Of a DNA stretch of 64,000 nt, positions 54,101-64,000 are shown piece by piece. The notes beneath the pieces were generated by a model. It was not told the origin of the DNA. It searched no databases and saw only the letters and a program-made list of their open reading frames with translations. The stretch spans positions 1,539,001 through 1,603,000 of the forward strand of contig JAYKNF010000014.1 of assembly GCA_036172665.1 (NCBI GenBank), given 5' to 3'. Each line of letters opens with the position of its first letter. The stretch's first letter is position 1. Both the position numbers and the translations under genes were made by a program. The DNA is from Prosopocoilus inquinatus. Its lineage: Eukaryota; Arthropoda; Insecta; Coleoptera; Lucanidae.

Positions 54101-54821
54101 GTTTAAAACTATTTCCAGCTCCTGCTGCGACCAAAAACTTTGTATCTCACATCAGACTTACTGAAGTCCATCCAAACGTCAAATAACATGTTAGATAAGT
54201 AAGGATCGTTTAGATACATCACAGGAACAACGCTAATACGTGTTGTTTCGTTCAAAACTATTTCCAGCTTCTACTGCGTCCGAGAACTTTGTATCTCTCA
54301 TCAGAGTTACTGGAGTCCGTCCAAACGTCAAATAACATGATAGATGAGTAAGGATCGATTAGATACATCACAGGAACAACGCTAATATGTGTTGTTTCGT
54401 TTCAAACTATTTCCAGCTGCTGCTGCGTCTGAAAATTTCATATCTCACATTAGAGTTACTGGAGTCCATCGAAACGTCAAATAACATAGTAGCTAAGTAA
54501 GGATCGATTAGATACATCCCAGGAACAACGCTAATACGTGTTGTTTCGTTCAAAACTATTTCCAGCTTCTGCTGCGTCCAAAAACTTTGTATCTCACATC
54601 AGAGTTACTGAAGTCCATCCAAACGTCAAATAACATGATAGATGAGTAAGGATCGATTAGATACATCACAGGAACAACGCTAATACGTGTTGTTTCGTTT
54701 AAAACTATTTCCAGCTTCTGCTGCGTCCGAGAACTTCGTATCTCACGTCAGGGTTACTGGAGTACATCCAAACGTCAAATAACATGATAGATAAGTAAGG
54801 ATCGATTAGATACATCACAGG
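51097..54821 (+). repeat. 25-mer HOR series, unit 2 (complete, 25 monomers)
   Basis: Complete unit of 3725 bp between the type A anchors at 51097 and 54822. Its first 19 monomers match unit 1 almost base for base, and its last six continue with CTTCAGGG to GTACATCC. It is the best reference for the ancestral 25-monomer unit. The GCGACC with TACTGAAGTCC monomer (54121 onward) is shared with unit 3 at +2831 bp. Confidence 0.92.
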
Positions 54822-57652
54822 AACAACGCTAATGCGTGTTGTTTCGTTTAAAACTATTTCTAGCTTCAGCTGCGTCCGAGAACTTCGTCTCTCATAACTA
54901 AGTTACTGGAGTCCATCGTAACGCCAAATAACATGATAGATGAGTAAGGATCGATTAGATACATCACAGGAACAACGCTAATGCGTGTTGTTTCGTTTAA
55001 AACTATTTCCAGCTTCTGCTGCGTCCGAGAACTTCGTATCTCACGTCAGGGTTACTGGAGTCCATCCAAACGTCAAATAACATGATAGATAAGTAAGGAT
55101 CGTTTAGATACATCACAGGAACAACGCTAATACGTGTTGTTTCGTTCAAAACTATTTCCAGCTTCTGCTGCGTCCGAAATCTTTGTATCTCACATCAGAG
55201 TTACTGGAGTCTATCGAAACGTCAAATAACATGATAGATAAGTAAGGATCGATTAGATACAGCACAGGAACAACGCTAATACGTGTTGTTTCGTTTAAAA
55301 CTATTTCCAGCTCCTGCTGCGTCCGATAACTTTGTATCTCACATCAGAGTTACTAGAGTCTGTCCAAATGTCAAATAACATGATAGATGAGTAAGGATCG
55401 ATTAGATACATCACAGGAACAACGTTAATACGTGTTGTTTCGTTCAAAACTATTTCCAGCTTCTGCTGCGTCCAAAAACTTTGTATCTCACATCAGAGTT
55501 ACTGGAGTCCATCCAAACGTCAAATAACATGATAGATGAGTAAGGATCGATTAGATACATCACAGGAACAACGCTAATACGTGTTGTTTCGTTTAAAACT
55601 ATTTCCAGCTTCTGCTGCGTCCGAGAACTTCGTATCTCACGTCAGGGTTACTGGAGTCCATCCAAACGTCAAATAACATGATAGATAAGTAAGGATCGAT
55701 TAGATGCATCACAGGAACAACGCTAATGCGTGTTGTTTCTTTTAAAACTATTTCTAGCTTCAGCTGCGTCCGATAACTTCGTATCTCACATCTAAGTTAC
55801 TGGAGTCCATCGTAACGCCAAATAACATGATAGATGAGTAAGGATCGATTAGATACATCACAGGAACAACGCTAATGCGTGTTGTTTCGTTTAAAATTAT
55901 TTCCAGCTTCTGCTGCGTCCGAAAATTTCGTATCTCACATTAGAGTTACTGGAGTCCATCGAAACGTCAAATAACATAGTAGCTAAATAAGGATCGATTA
56001 GATACATCACAGGAACAACGCTAATGCGTGTTGTTTCGTTCAAAACTATTTCCAGCTTCTGCTGCGTCCGAAAACGTCGTATCTCACATCAGAGTTACTG
56101 GAGCCCATCGAAACGTCAAATAACATGATAGATAAGTAAGGATCGATTAGATACATCACAGGAACATCGCTAATGCGTGTTGTTTCGTTTAAAACTATTT
56201 CCAGCTTCTGCTGCGTCCGAAAACGTCTTATCTCACATCAGAGTTACTGGAGCCCATCGAAACGTCAAATAACATGATAGATAAGTAAGTATCGATTAGA
56301 TACAGCACAGGAACAACGCTAATACGTGTTGTTTCGTTTAAAACTATTTCCAGCTCCTGGTGCGTCCAAAAACTTTGCATCTCACATCAGACTTACTGGA
56401 GTCCATCCAAACGTCAAATAACATGTTAGATAAGTAAGGATCGTTTAGATACATCACAGGAACAACGCTAATACGTGTTGTTTCGTTCAAAACTATTTCC
56501 AGCTTCTGCTGCGTCCGAAATCTTTGTATCTCACATCAGAGTTACTGGAGTCCATCGAAACGTCAAATAACATGATAGATAAGTAAGTATCGATTAGATA
56601 CAGCACAGGAACAACGCTAATACGTGTTGTTTCGTTTAAAACTATTTCCAGCTCCTGCTGCGTCCAAAAACTTTGTATCTCACATCAGAGTTACTGGAGC
56701 CCATCGAAACGTCAAATAACATGATAGATATGTAAGGATCGATTAGATACATCACAGGAACAACGCTAATGCGTGTTGTTTCATTTAAAACTATTTCCAG
56801 CTTCTGCTGCGTCCGAGAACTTCGTATCTCACTTCAGGGCTACTGGAGTCCATCCAAACGTCAAATAACATAATAGATAAGTAAGGATCGATTAGATACA
56901 GCACGGGAACAACGCTAATACGTGTTGTTTCGTTTAAAACTATTTCCAGCTCCTGCTGCGACCAAAAACTTTGTATCTCACATCAGACTTACTGAAGTCC
57001 ATCCAAACGTCAAATAACATGTTAGATAAGTAAGGATCGTTTAGATACATCACAGGAACAACGCTAATACGTGTTGTTTCGTTCAAAACTATTTCCAGCT
57101 TCTACTGCGTCCGAGAACTTTGTATCTCTCATCAGAGTTACTGGAGTCCGTCCAAACGTCAAATAACATGATAGATGAGTAAGGATCGATTAGATACATC
57201 ACAGGAACAACGCTAATATGTGTTGTTTCGTTTCAAACTATTTCCAGCTGCTGCTGCGTCTGAAAATTTCATATCTCACATTAGAGTTACTGGAGTCCAT
57301 CGAAACGTCAAATAACATAGTAGCTAAGTAAGGATCGATTAGATACATCCCAGGAACAACGCTAATACGTGTTGTTTCGTTCAAAACTATTTCCAGCTTC
57401 TGCTGCGTCCAAAAACTTTGTATCTCACATCAGAGTTACTGGAGTCCATCCAAACGTCAAATAACATGATAGATGAGTAAGGATCGATTAGATACATCAC
57501 AGGAACAACGCTAATACGTGTTGTTTCGTTTAAAACTATTTCCAGCTTCTGCTGCGTCCGAGAACTTCGTATCTCACGTCAGGGTTACTGGAGTACATCC
57601 AAACGTCAAATAACATGATAGATAAGTAAGGATCGATTAGATACATCACAGG
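54822..57652 (+). repeat. 25-mer HOR series, unit 3 (19 monomers)
   Basis: Also 2831 bp, but shortened differently from unit 1. After the third monomer (GAAATCTTTG with GTCTATCG, about 55180) it goes directly to GATAACTTTG/ACTAGAGTCTG (about 55325), omitting the six monomers CCCAAAAC, TTTCTC, AAAACGTCG, AAAACTTCG, CCAAAAAC and GAAATCTTTG. The six terminal monomers missing from unit 1 are present here. Confidence 0.92.
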
Positions 57653-59280
57653 AACAACGCTAATGCGTGTTGTTTCGTTTAAAACTATTTCTAGCTTCAG
57701 CTGCGTCCGAGAACTTCGTCTCTCATAACTAAGTTACTGGAGTCCATCGTAACGCCAAATAACATGATAGATGAGTAAGGATCGATTAGATACATCACAG
57801 GAACAACGCTAATGCGTGTTGTTTCGTTTAAAACTATTTCCAGCTTCTGCTGCGTCCGAGAACTTCGTATCTCACGTCAGGGTTACTGGAGTCCATCCAA
57901 ACGTCAAATAACATGATAGATAAGTAAGGATCGTTTAGATACATCACAGGAACAACGCTAATACGTGTTGTTTCGTTCAAAACTATTTCCAGCTTCTGCT
58001 GCGTCCGAAATCTTTGTATCTCACATCAGAGTTACTGGAGTCTATCGAAACGTCAAATAACATGATAGATAAGTAAGGATCGATTAGATACAGCACAGGA
58101 ACAACGCTAATACGTGTTGCTTCGTTTAAAACTATTTCCAGCTCCTGCTGCGTCCCAAAACTTTGTATCTCACATCAGACGTACTGGAGTCCATCCAAAC
58201 GTCAAATAACATGTTAGATAAGTAAGGATCGTTTAGATACATCACAGGAACAACGCTAATAGGTGGTGTTTCGTTCAAAACTATTTCCAGCTTCTGCTGC
58301 GTCCGAAATCTTTGTATTTCTCATCAGAGTTACTGGAGTCCATCCAAACGTCAAATAACATGATAGATGAGTAAGGATCGATTATATACATCACAGGAAC
58401 AACGCTAATACGTGTTGTTTCGTTTAAAACTATTTCCAGCTTCTGCTGCGTCCGAAAACGTCGTATCTCATATCAGAGTTACTGGAGTCCATCGAAACGT
58501 CAAATAACATGATAGATAAGTAAGGATTGATTAGATACAGCACAGGAACAACGCTAATACGTGTTGTTTCGTTTAAAACTATTTCCAGCTCCTGCTGCGT
58601 CCGAAAACTTCGTATCTCACATCAGAGTTACTGGAGTCCATCGAAACGTCAAATAACATGATAGATAAGTAAGTATCGATTAGATACAGCACAGGAACAA
58701 CGCTAATACGTGTTGTTTCGTTTAAAACTATTTCCAGCTCCTGCTGCGTCCAAAAACTTTGTATCTCACATCAGACTTACTGGAGTCCATCCAAACGTCA
58801 AATAACATGTTAGATAAGTAAAGATCGTTTAGATACATCACAGGAACAACGCTAATACGTGTTGTTTCGTTCAAAACTATTTCCAGCTTCTGCTGCGTCC
58901 GAAATCTTTGTATCTCACATCAGAGTTACTGGAGTCCATCGAAACGTCAAATAACATGATAGATAAGTAAGTATCGATTAGATACAGCACAGGAACAACG
59001 CTAATACGTGTTGTTTCGTTTAAAACTATTTCCAGCTCCTGCTGCGTCCGATAACTTTGTATCTCACATCAGAGTTACTGGAGTCTGTCCAAACGTCAAA
59101 TAACATGATAGATGAGTAAGGATCGATTAGATACATCACAGGAACAACGTTAATACGTGTTGTTTCGTTCAAAACTATTTCCAGCTTCTGCTGCGTCCAA
59201 AAACTTTGTATCTCACATCAGAGTTACTGGAGTCCATCCAAACGTCAAATAACATGATAGATGAGTAAGGATCGATTAGA
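57653..59280 (+). repeat. 25-mer HOR series, unit 4 (partial)
   Basis: Starts at the fourth anchor and follows unit 2 for about 11 monomers, including the six absent from unit 3, up to the CCAAAAACTTTG monomer near 59200. Then GGAACATCGC and a second GATAACTTTG monomer switch the array into module M. Private changes are TTGCTTCG near 58119, GACGTACTGG near 58178 and CATATCAGAG near 58470. Confidence 0.88.
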
Positions 59281-59347
59281 TACATCACAGGAACATCGCT
59301 AATACGTGTTGTTTCGTTTAAAACTATTTCCAGCTTCTGCTGCGTCC

Positions 59348-61130
59348 GATAACTTTGTATCTCACATCAGAGTTACTGGAGTCTGTCCAAACGTCAAATA
59401 ACATGATAGATGAGTAAGGATCGATTAGATACATTACAGGAACAACGCTAATATGTGTTGTTTCGTTTAAAACTATTTCCAGCTGCTGCTGCGTCCGAAA
59501 ACGTCGTATCTCACATCAGAGTTACTGGAGTCCATCGAAATGTCAAATAACATGATAGATAAGTAAGGATCAATTAGATACAGCACAGGAACAACGCTAA
59601 TGCGTGTTGTTTCGTTTAAAACTATTTCTAGCTTCAGCTGGGTCCGAGAACTTCGTATCTCACATCTAAGTTACTGGAGTTCATCGAAACGCCAAATAAC
59701 ATGATAGATGAGTAAGGATCGATTAGATACATCACAGGAACAACGCTAATGCGTGTTGTTTCGTTTAAAACTATTTCCAGCTTCTGCTGCGTCCGAAAAT
59801 TTCGTATCTCACATTAGAGTTACTGGAGTCCATCGAAACGTCAAATAACATAGTAGCTAAATAAGGATCGATTAGATACATCACAGGAACAACGCTAATG
59901 CGTGTTGTTTCGTTCAAAACTATTTCCAGCTTCTGCTGCGTCCGAAAACGACGTATCTAACATCAGAGTTACTGGAGCCCATCGAAACGTCAAATAACAT
60001 GATAGATAAGTAAGGATCGATTAGATACATCACAGGAAAATCGCTAATGCGTGTTGTTTCGTTTAAAACTATTTCCAGCTTCTGCTGCGTCTGAAAACGT
60101 CGTATCTCACATCAGAGTTACTGGAGCCCATCGAAACGTCAAATAACATGATAGATAAGTAAGGATCGATTAGATACAGCACAGGAACAACGCTAAAACG
60201 TGTTGTTTCGTTTAAAACTATTTCCAGCTTCTGCTGCTTCCGAAAACGTCGTATCTCACATCAGAGTTACTGGAGCCCATCGAAACGTCAAATAACATGA
60301 TAGATATGTAAGGATCGATTAGATACATCACAGGAACAACGCTAATGCGTGTTGTTTCGTTTAAAACTATTTCCAGCTTCTGCTGCGTCCGAGAACTTCG
60401 TATCTCACGTCAGGGCTACTGGAGTCCATCCAAACGTCAAATAACATAATAGATAAGTAAGGATCGATTAGATACAGCACAGGAACAACGCTAATACGTG
60501 TTGTTTCGTTTAAAACTATTTCCAGCTCCTGCTGCGTCCAAAAACTTTGTATCTCACATCAGACTTACTGGAGTCCATCCAAACGTCAAATAACATGTTA
60601 GATAAGTAAGGATCGTTTAGATACATCACAGGAACAACGCTAATACGTGTTGTTTCGTTCAAAACTATTTCCAGCTTCTACTGCGTCCGAGAACTTTGTA
60701 TCTCTCATCAGAGATACTGGAGTCCGTCCAAACGTCAAATAACATGATAGATGAGTAAGGATCGATTAGATACATCACAGGAACAACGCTAATATGTGTT
60801 GTTTCGTTTCAAACTATTTCCAGCTGCTGCTGCGTCTGAAAATTTCATATCTCACATTAGAGTTACTGGAGTCCATCGAAACGTCAAATAACATAGTAGC
60901 TAAGTAAGGATCGATTAGATATATCCCAGGAACAACGCTAATACGTGTTGTTTCGTTCAAAACTATTTCCAGCTTCTGCTGCGTCCAAAAACTTTGTATC
61001 TCACATCAGAGTTACTGGAGTCCATCCAAACGTCAAATAACATGATAGATGAGTAAGGATCGATTAGATACATCACAGGAACAACGCTAATACGTGTTGT
61101 TTCGTTTAAAACTATTTCCAGCTTCTGCTG
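59348..61130 (+). repeat. Module M, right-end copy
   Basis: Same order as 1845-3489, offset 57503 bp at the start and 57652 bp at the end (one extra CCAAAAACTTTG monomer here). It shares the rare variants CTAACATCAG (59956), GGAAAATCGC (60034) and GCTTCCGAAAACG (60235) with the left-end copy. A private change is AAAACGACG near 59945. Confidence 0.85.
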
Positions 61131-61290
61131 CGTCCGAGAACTTCGTATCTCACGTCAGGGTTACTGGAGTCTATCGAAACGTCAAATAACATGATAGATA
61201 ACTAAGGATTGATTAGATACAGCACAGGAACAACGCTAATACGTGTTGTTTCGTTTAAAACTATTTCCAGCTCCTGCTGCGTCCGAAAAC
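61130..61290 (+). repeat. Hybrid monomer at a six-monomer deletion junction
   Basis: A CGTCAGGG monomer passes into GTCTATCG, then ATAACTAAGGATTGATTAG and the AAAACTTCG monomer. In the left-end copy the corresponding marks (CTTCG at 3489 and 4532) are seven monomers apart; here they are one apart (61141 and 61290). Six monomers are therefore missing. GATAACTAAGG is a unique sequence in the window, close to the join. Confidence 0.78.
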
Positions 61291-62129
61291 TTCGTATCTC
61301 ACATCAGAGTTACTGGAGTCCATCGAAACGTCAAATAACATGATAGATAAGTAAGTATCGATTAGATACAGCACAGGAACAACGCTAATACGTGTTGTTT
61401 CGTTTAAAACTATTTCCAGCTCCTGCTGCGTCCAAAAACTTTGTATCTCACATCAGACTTACTGGAGTCCATCCAAACGTCAAATAACATGTTAGATATG
61501 TAAGGATCGTTTAGATACATCACAGGAACAACGCTAATACGTGTTGTTTCGTTCAAAACTATTTCCAGCTTCTGCTGCGTCCGATAACTTTGTATCTCAC
61601 ATCAGAGTTACTGGAGTCTGTCCAAACGTCAAATAACATGATAGATGAGTAAGGATCGATTAGATACATCACAGGAACAACGTTAATACGTGTTGTTTCG
61701 TTCAAAACTATTTCCAGCTTCTGCTGGGTCCAAAAACTTTGTATCTCACATCAGAGTTACTGGAGTCCATCCAAACGTCAAATAACATGATAGATGAGTA
61801 AGGATCGATTAGATACATCACAGGAACAACGCTAATACGTATTGTTTCGTTTAAAACTATTTCCAGCTTCTGCTGCGTCCGAGAACTTCGTATCTCACGT
61901 CAGGGTTACTGGAGTCCATCCAAACGTCAAATAACATGATAGATAAGTAAGGATCGATTAGATGCATCACAGGAACAACGCTAATGCGTGTTGTTTCGTT
62001 TAAAACTATTTCTAGCTTCAGCTGCGTAAGATAACTTCGTATCTCACATCTAAGTTACTGGAGTCCATCGTAACGCCAAATAACATGATAGATGAGTAAG
62101 GATCGATTAGATACATCACAGGAACAACG

Positions 62130-64000
62130 CTAATGCGTGTTGTTTCGTTTAAAACTATTTCCAGCTTCTGCTGTGTCCGAGAACATCGTATCTTACGTCA
62201 GGGTTACTGGAGTCCATCCAAACGTCAAATAACATGATAGATAAGTAAGGATCGATTAGATACAGCACAGGAACAACGCTAATACGTGTTGTTTCGTTTA
62301 AAACTATTTCCAGCTCCTGCTGCGTCCCAAAACTTTGTATCTCACATCAGACTTACTGGAGTCCATCCAAACTTCAAATAACATGTTAGATAAGTAAGGA
62401 TCGTTTAGATACATCACAGGAACAACGCTAATAGGTGTTGTTTCGTTCAAAACTATTTCCAGCTTCTGCTGCGTCCGAAATCTTTGTATCTCTCAACAGA
62501 GTTGCTGGAGTCCATCCAAACGTCAAATAACATGATAGATGAGTAAGGATCGATTAGATACATCACAGGAACAACGTTAATACGTGTTGTTTCGTTCAAA
62601 ACTATTTCCAGTTTCTGCTGCGTCCGAGAACTTTGTATCTCACATCAGAGTTACTGGAGTCCGTCCAAACGTCAAACAACATGATAGATGAGTAAGGATC
62701 GTTTAGATACATCACAGGAATATCGCTAATGCGTGCTGTTTCGTTTAAAACTATTTCCAGCTCCTGCTGCGTCCGAAAACGTCGTATCTCACATCAGAGT
62801 TACTGGAGTCCATCGAAACTTCAAATAACATGATAGAAAAGTAAGGATCCATTAGATACATCACAGGAACAACGCTAATACGTGTTGTTTCGTTCAAAAC
62901 TATTTCCAGCTTCTGCTGCCTCCAAAAACTTTGTATCTCACATCAAAGTTACTGGAGTCCATCCAAACGTAAAATAACATGATAGATGAGTAATTATCGA
63001 TTAGATACATCACAGGAACATCGCTAATGCGTGTTGTTTCGTTTAAAACTATTTCCAGCTTCTGCTGCGTCCGAAAGCTTCGTATCTCACATCAGAGTTA
63101 CTGGAGTCCATCGAAACGTCAAATAACATGATAGATAAGTAAGTATCGATTAGATACAGCACAGGAACAACGCTAATACGTGTTGTTTCGTTTAAAACTA
63201 TTTCCAGCTCCTGCTGCGTCCAAAAACTTTGTATCTTACATCAGACTTACTGGAGTCCATCCAAACGTCAAATAACATGTTAGATAAGTAAGGATCGTTT
63301 AGATACATCACAGGAACAACGCTAATACGTGTTGTTTCGTTCAAAACTATTTCCAGCTTCTGCTGCGTCCGAAATCTTTGTATCTCACATCAGAGTTACT
63401 GGAGTCCATCGAAACGTCAAATAACATGATAGATAAGTAAGTATCGATTAGATACAGCACAGGAACAACGCTAATACGTGTTGTATCGTTTAGAACTATT
63501 TCCAGCTCCTGCTGCGCCCAAAAACTTTGTATCTCACATCAGACTTACTGGAGTCCATCCAAACGTCAAATAACATGTTAGATAAGTAAGGATCGTTTAG
63601 ATACATCACAGGAACAACGCTAATACGTGTTGTTTCGTTCAAAACTATTTCCAGCTTCTGCTGCGTCCGATAACTTTGTATCTCACATCACAGTTACTGG
63701 AGTCTGTCCAAACGTCAAATAACATGATAGATGAGTAAGGATAGATTAGATACATTACAGGAACAACGCTAATATGTGTTGTTTCGTTTAAAACTATTTC
63801 CAGCTGCTGCTGCGTCCGAAAACGTCGTATCTCACATCAGAGTTACTGGAGTCCATCGAAATGTCAAATAACATGATAGATAAGTAAGGATCGATTAGAT
63901 ACAGCACAGGAACAACGCTAATGCGTGTTGTTTCGTTTAAAACTATTTCTAGCTTCAGCTGGGTCCGAGAACTTCGTATCTCACATCTAAGTTACTGGAG
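62130..64000 (+). repeat. Module N, right-end copy, running off the window
   Basis: Follows 5500-7540 at an offset of 56609 then 56460 bp, including the private variants CTTACGTCAG, GTATCTTACATCAG and CATCACAGTTAC that the two middle copies lack. The last base is monomer position 90 of the GGGTCCG monomer, so the array continues beyond the window. Near 63484 it carries TATCGTTTAGAAC, a patch otherwise seen only near 9260. Confidence 0.85.
63911..64000 (+). repeat. Partial monomer at window end
   Basis: The monomer starts with AACAACGC at 63911 and is cut at its 90th base by the window edge. It is not a biological truncation. Confidence 0.97.

Larger units (their letters stand above)
1..64000 (+). 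repeat. 149-bp tandem satellite DNA array filling the window
   Basis: The AACAACGC phase motif recurs at 1, 150, 299, 448 and so on to 63911. Every marker interval I measured is a multiple of 149, except that intervals spanning 17732-17800 and 20483-20551 carry one or two extra 69-bp remainders. This gives 428 full monomers, two 69-bp monomers and a 90-bp 3' partial. All copies share one orientation, and there is no spacer, transposon or unique DNA between them. Adjacent monomers differ at several to about twenty positions by eye, while copies one HOR unit apart are often nearly identical. Uniform orientation, a length close to the 147 bp of a nucleosome core, HOR structure and absence of insertions are typical of centromeric or pericentromeric satellites. 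That location is an inference; the sequence alone does not prove it. The family is not one I recognise. The + strand is an arbitrary choice. Confidence 0.98.

Noticed and set aside
1..64000. CRISPR array
   Set aside because: Repeats are direct and contiguous with a 149-bp unit; there are no unique spacers and no short fixed repeat of 20-50 bp.
1..64000. Tandem protein repeat gene or rRNA/tRNA cluster
   Set aside because: All six frames are closed at monomer scale, and no tRNA cloverleaf, 5S internal box set or rRNA segment is recognisable in the 149-bp unit.

Overview
The whole window is one uninterrupted head-to-tail satellite DNA array. It holds no gene, RNA gene, transposon or unique sequence that I can support. 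The monomer is 149 bp, about 41% G+C. With phase set at the AACAACGC motif, base 1 is the first base of a monomer, and the window contains 428 full-length monomers, two identically truncated 69-bp monomers (17732-17800 and 20483-20551) and a final 90-bp partial monomer (63911-64000). These account exactly for 64000 bases. All copies point the same way, and wherever I checked the register it had moved only by multiples of 149 plus the two 69-bp pieces.

Kind of organism: a eukaryote, in a centromeric, pericentromeric or other constitutive heterochromatin block. Each monomer keeps about 7-9 CpG dinucleotides where its base composition predicts about 6. That argues against a heavily CpG-methylated genome (vertebrate, plant) and is easier to fit with an invertebrate. 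I do not recognise the satellite family and cannot name the species.

Layout. The monomers fall into recurring haplotype types, distinguished mainly at monomer positions 12-15, 28-30, 39-50, 54-65, 71-79, 91-104, 113-122 and 127-144. Types occur in ordered strings, so the array is built of nested higher-order repeats (HORs) of many sizes. 1-5.3 kb: 23-monomer repeat (3427 bp). 5.5-8.1 kb: modules seen again at 33-35, 42.6-44 and 62-64 kb. 9.5-15.8 kb: interspersed 2-, 7- and 14-monomer repeats. 16.5-22.3 kb: a very recent 2751-bp tandem duplication carrying the truncated monomer, plus an 8-monomer echo. 22.9-26.7 kb: 15-monomer repeat. 27.8-32.2 kb: 18-monomer repeat. 33.5-51.1 kb: a giant tandem duplication of 58-61 monomers (8.6-9.1 kb). 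48.3-59.3 kb: four consecutive units of a 25-monomer HOR, two of them shortened to 19 by loss of different six-monomer blocks. 59.3-64.0 kb: a sister copy of 1.8-7.5 kb that shares private variants, which suggests a super-period of roughly 56.5-57.7 kb.

How it works together: nothing is encoded. The content is the record of unequal crossover, replication slippage and gene conversion in a young, actively homogenising array. Points worth a second look are the lack of net small indels, the possible 57-kb super-repeat, the amplified truncated monomer, the repeated loss of six-monomer blocks, the uneven variability along the monomer, and a partial CENP-B-box-like motif next to a small dyad.
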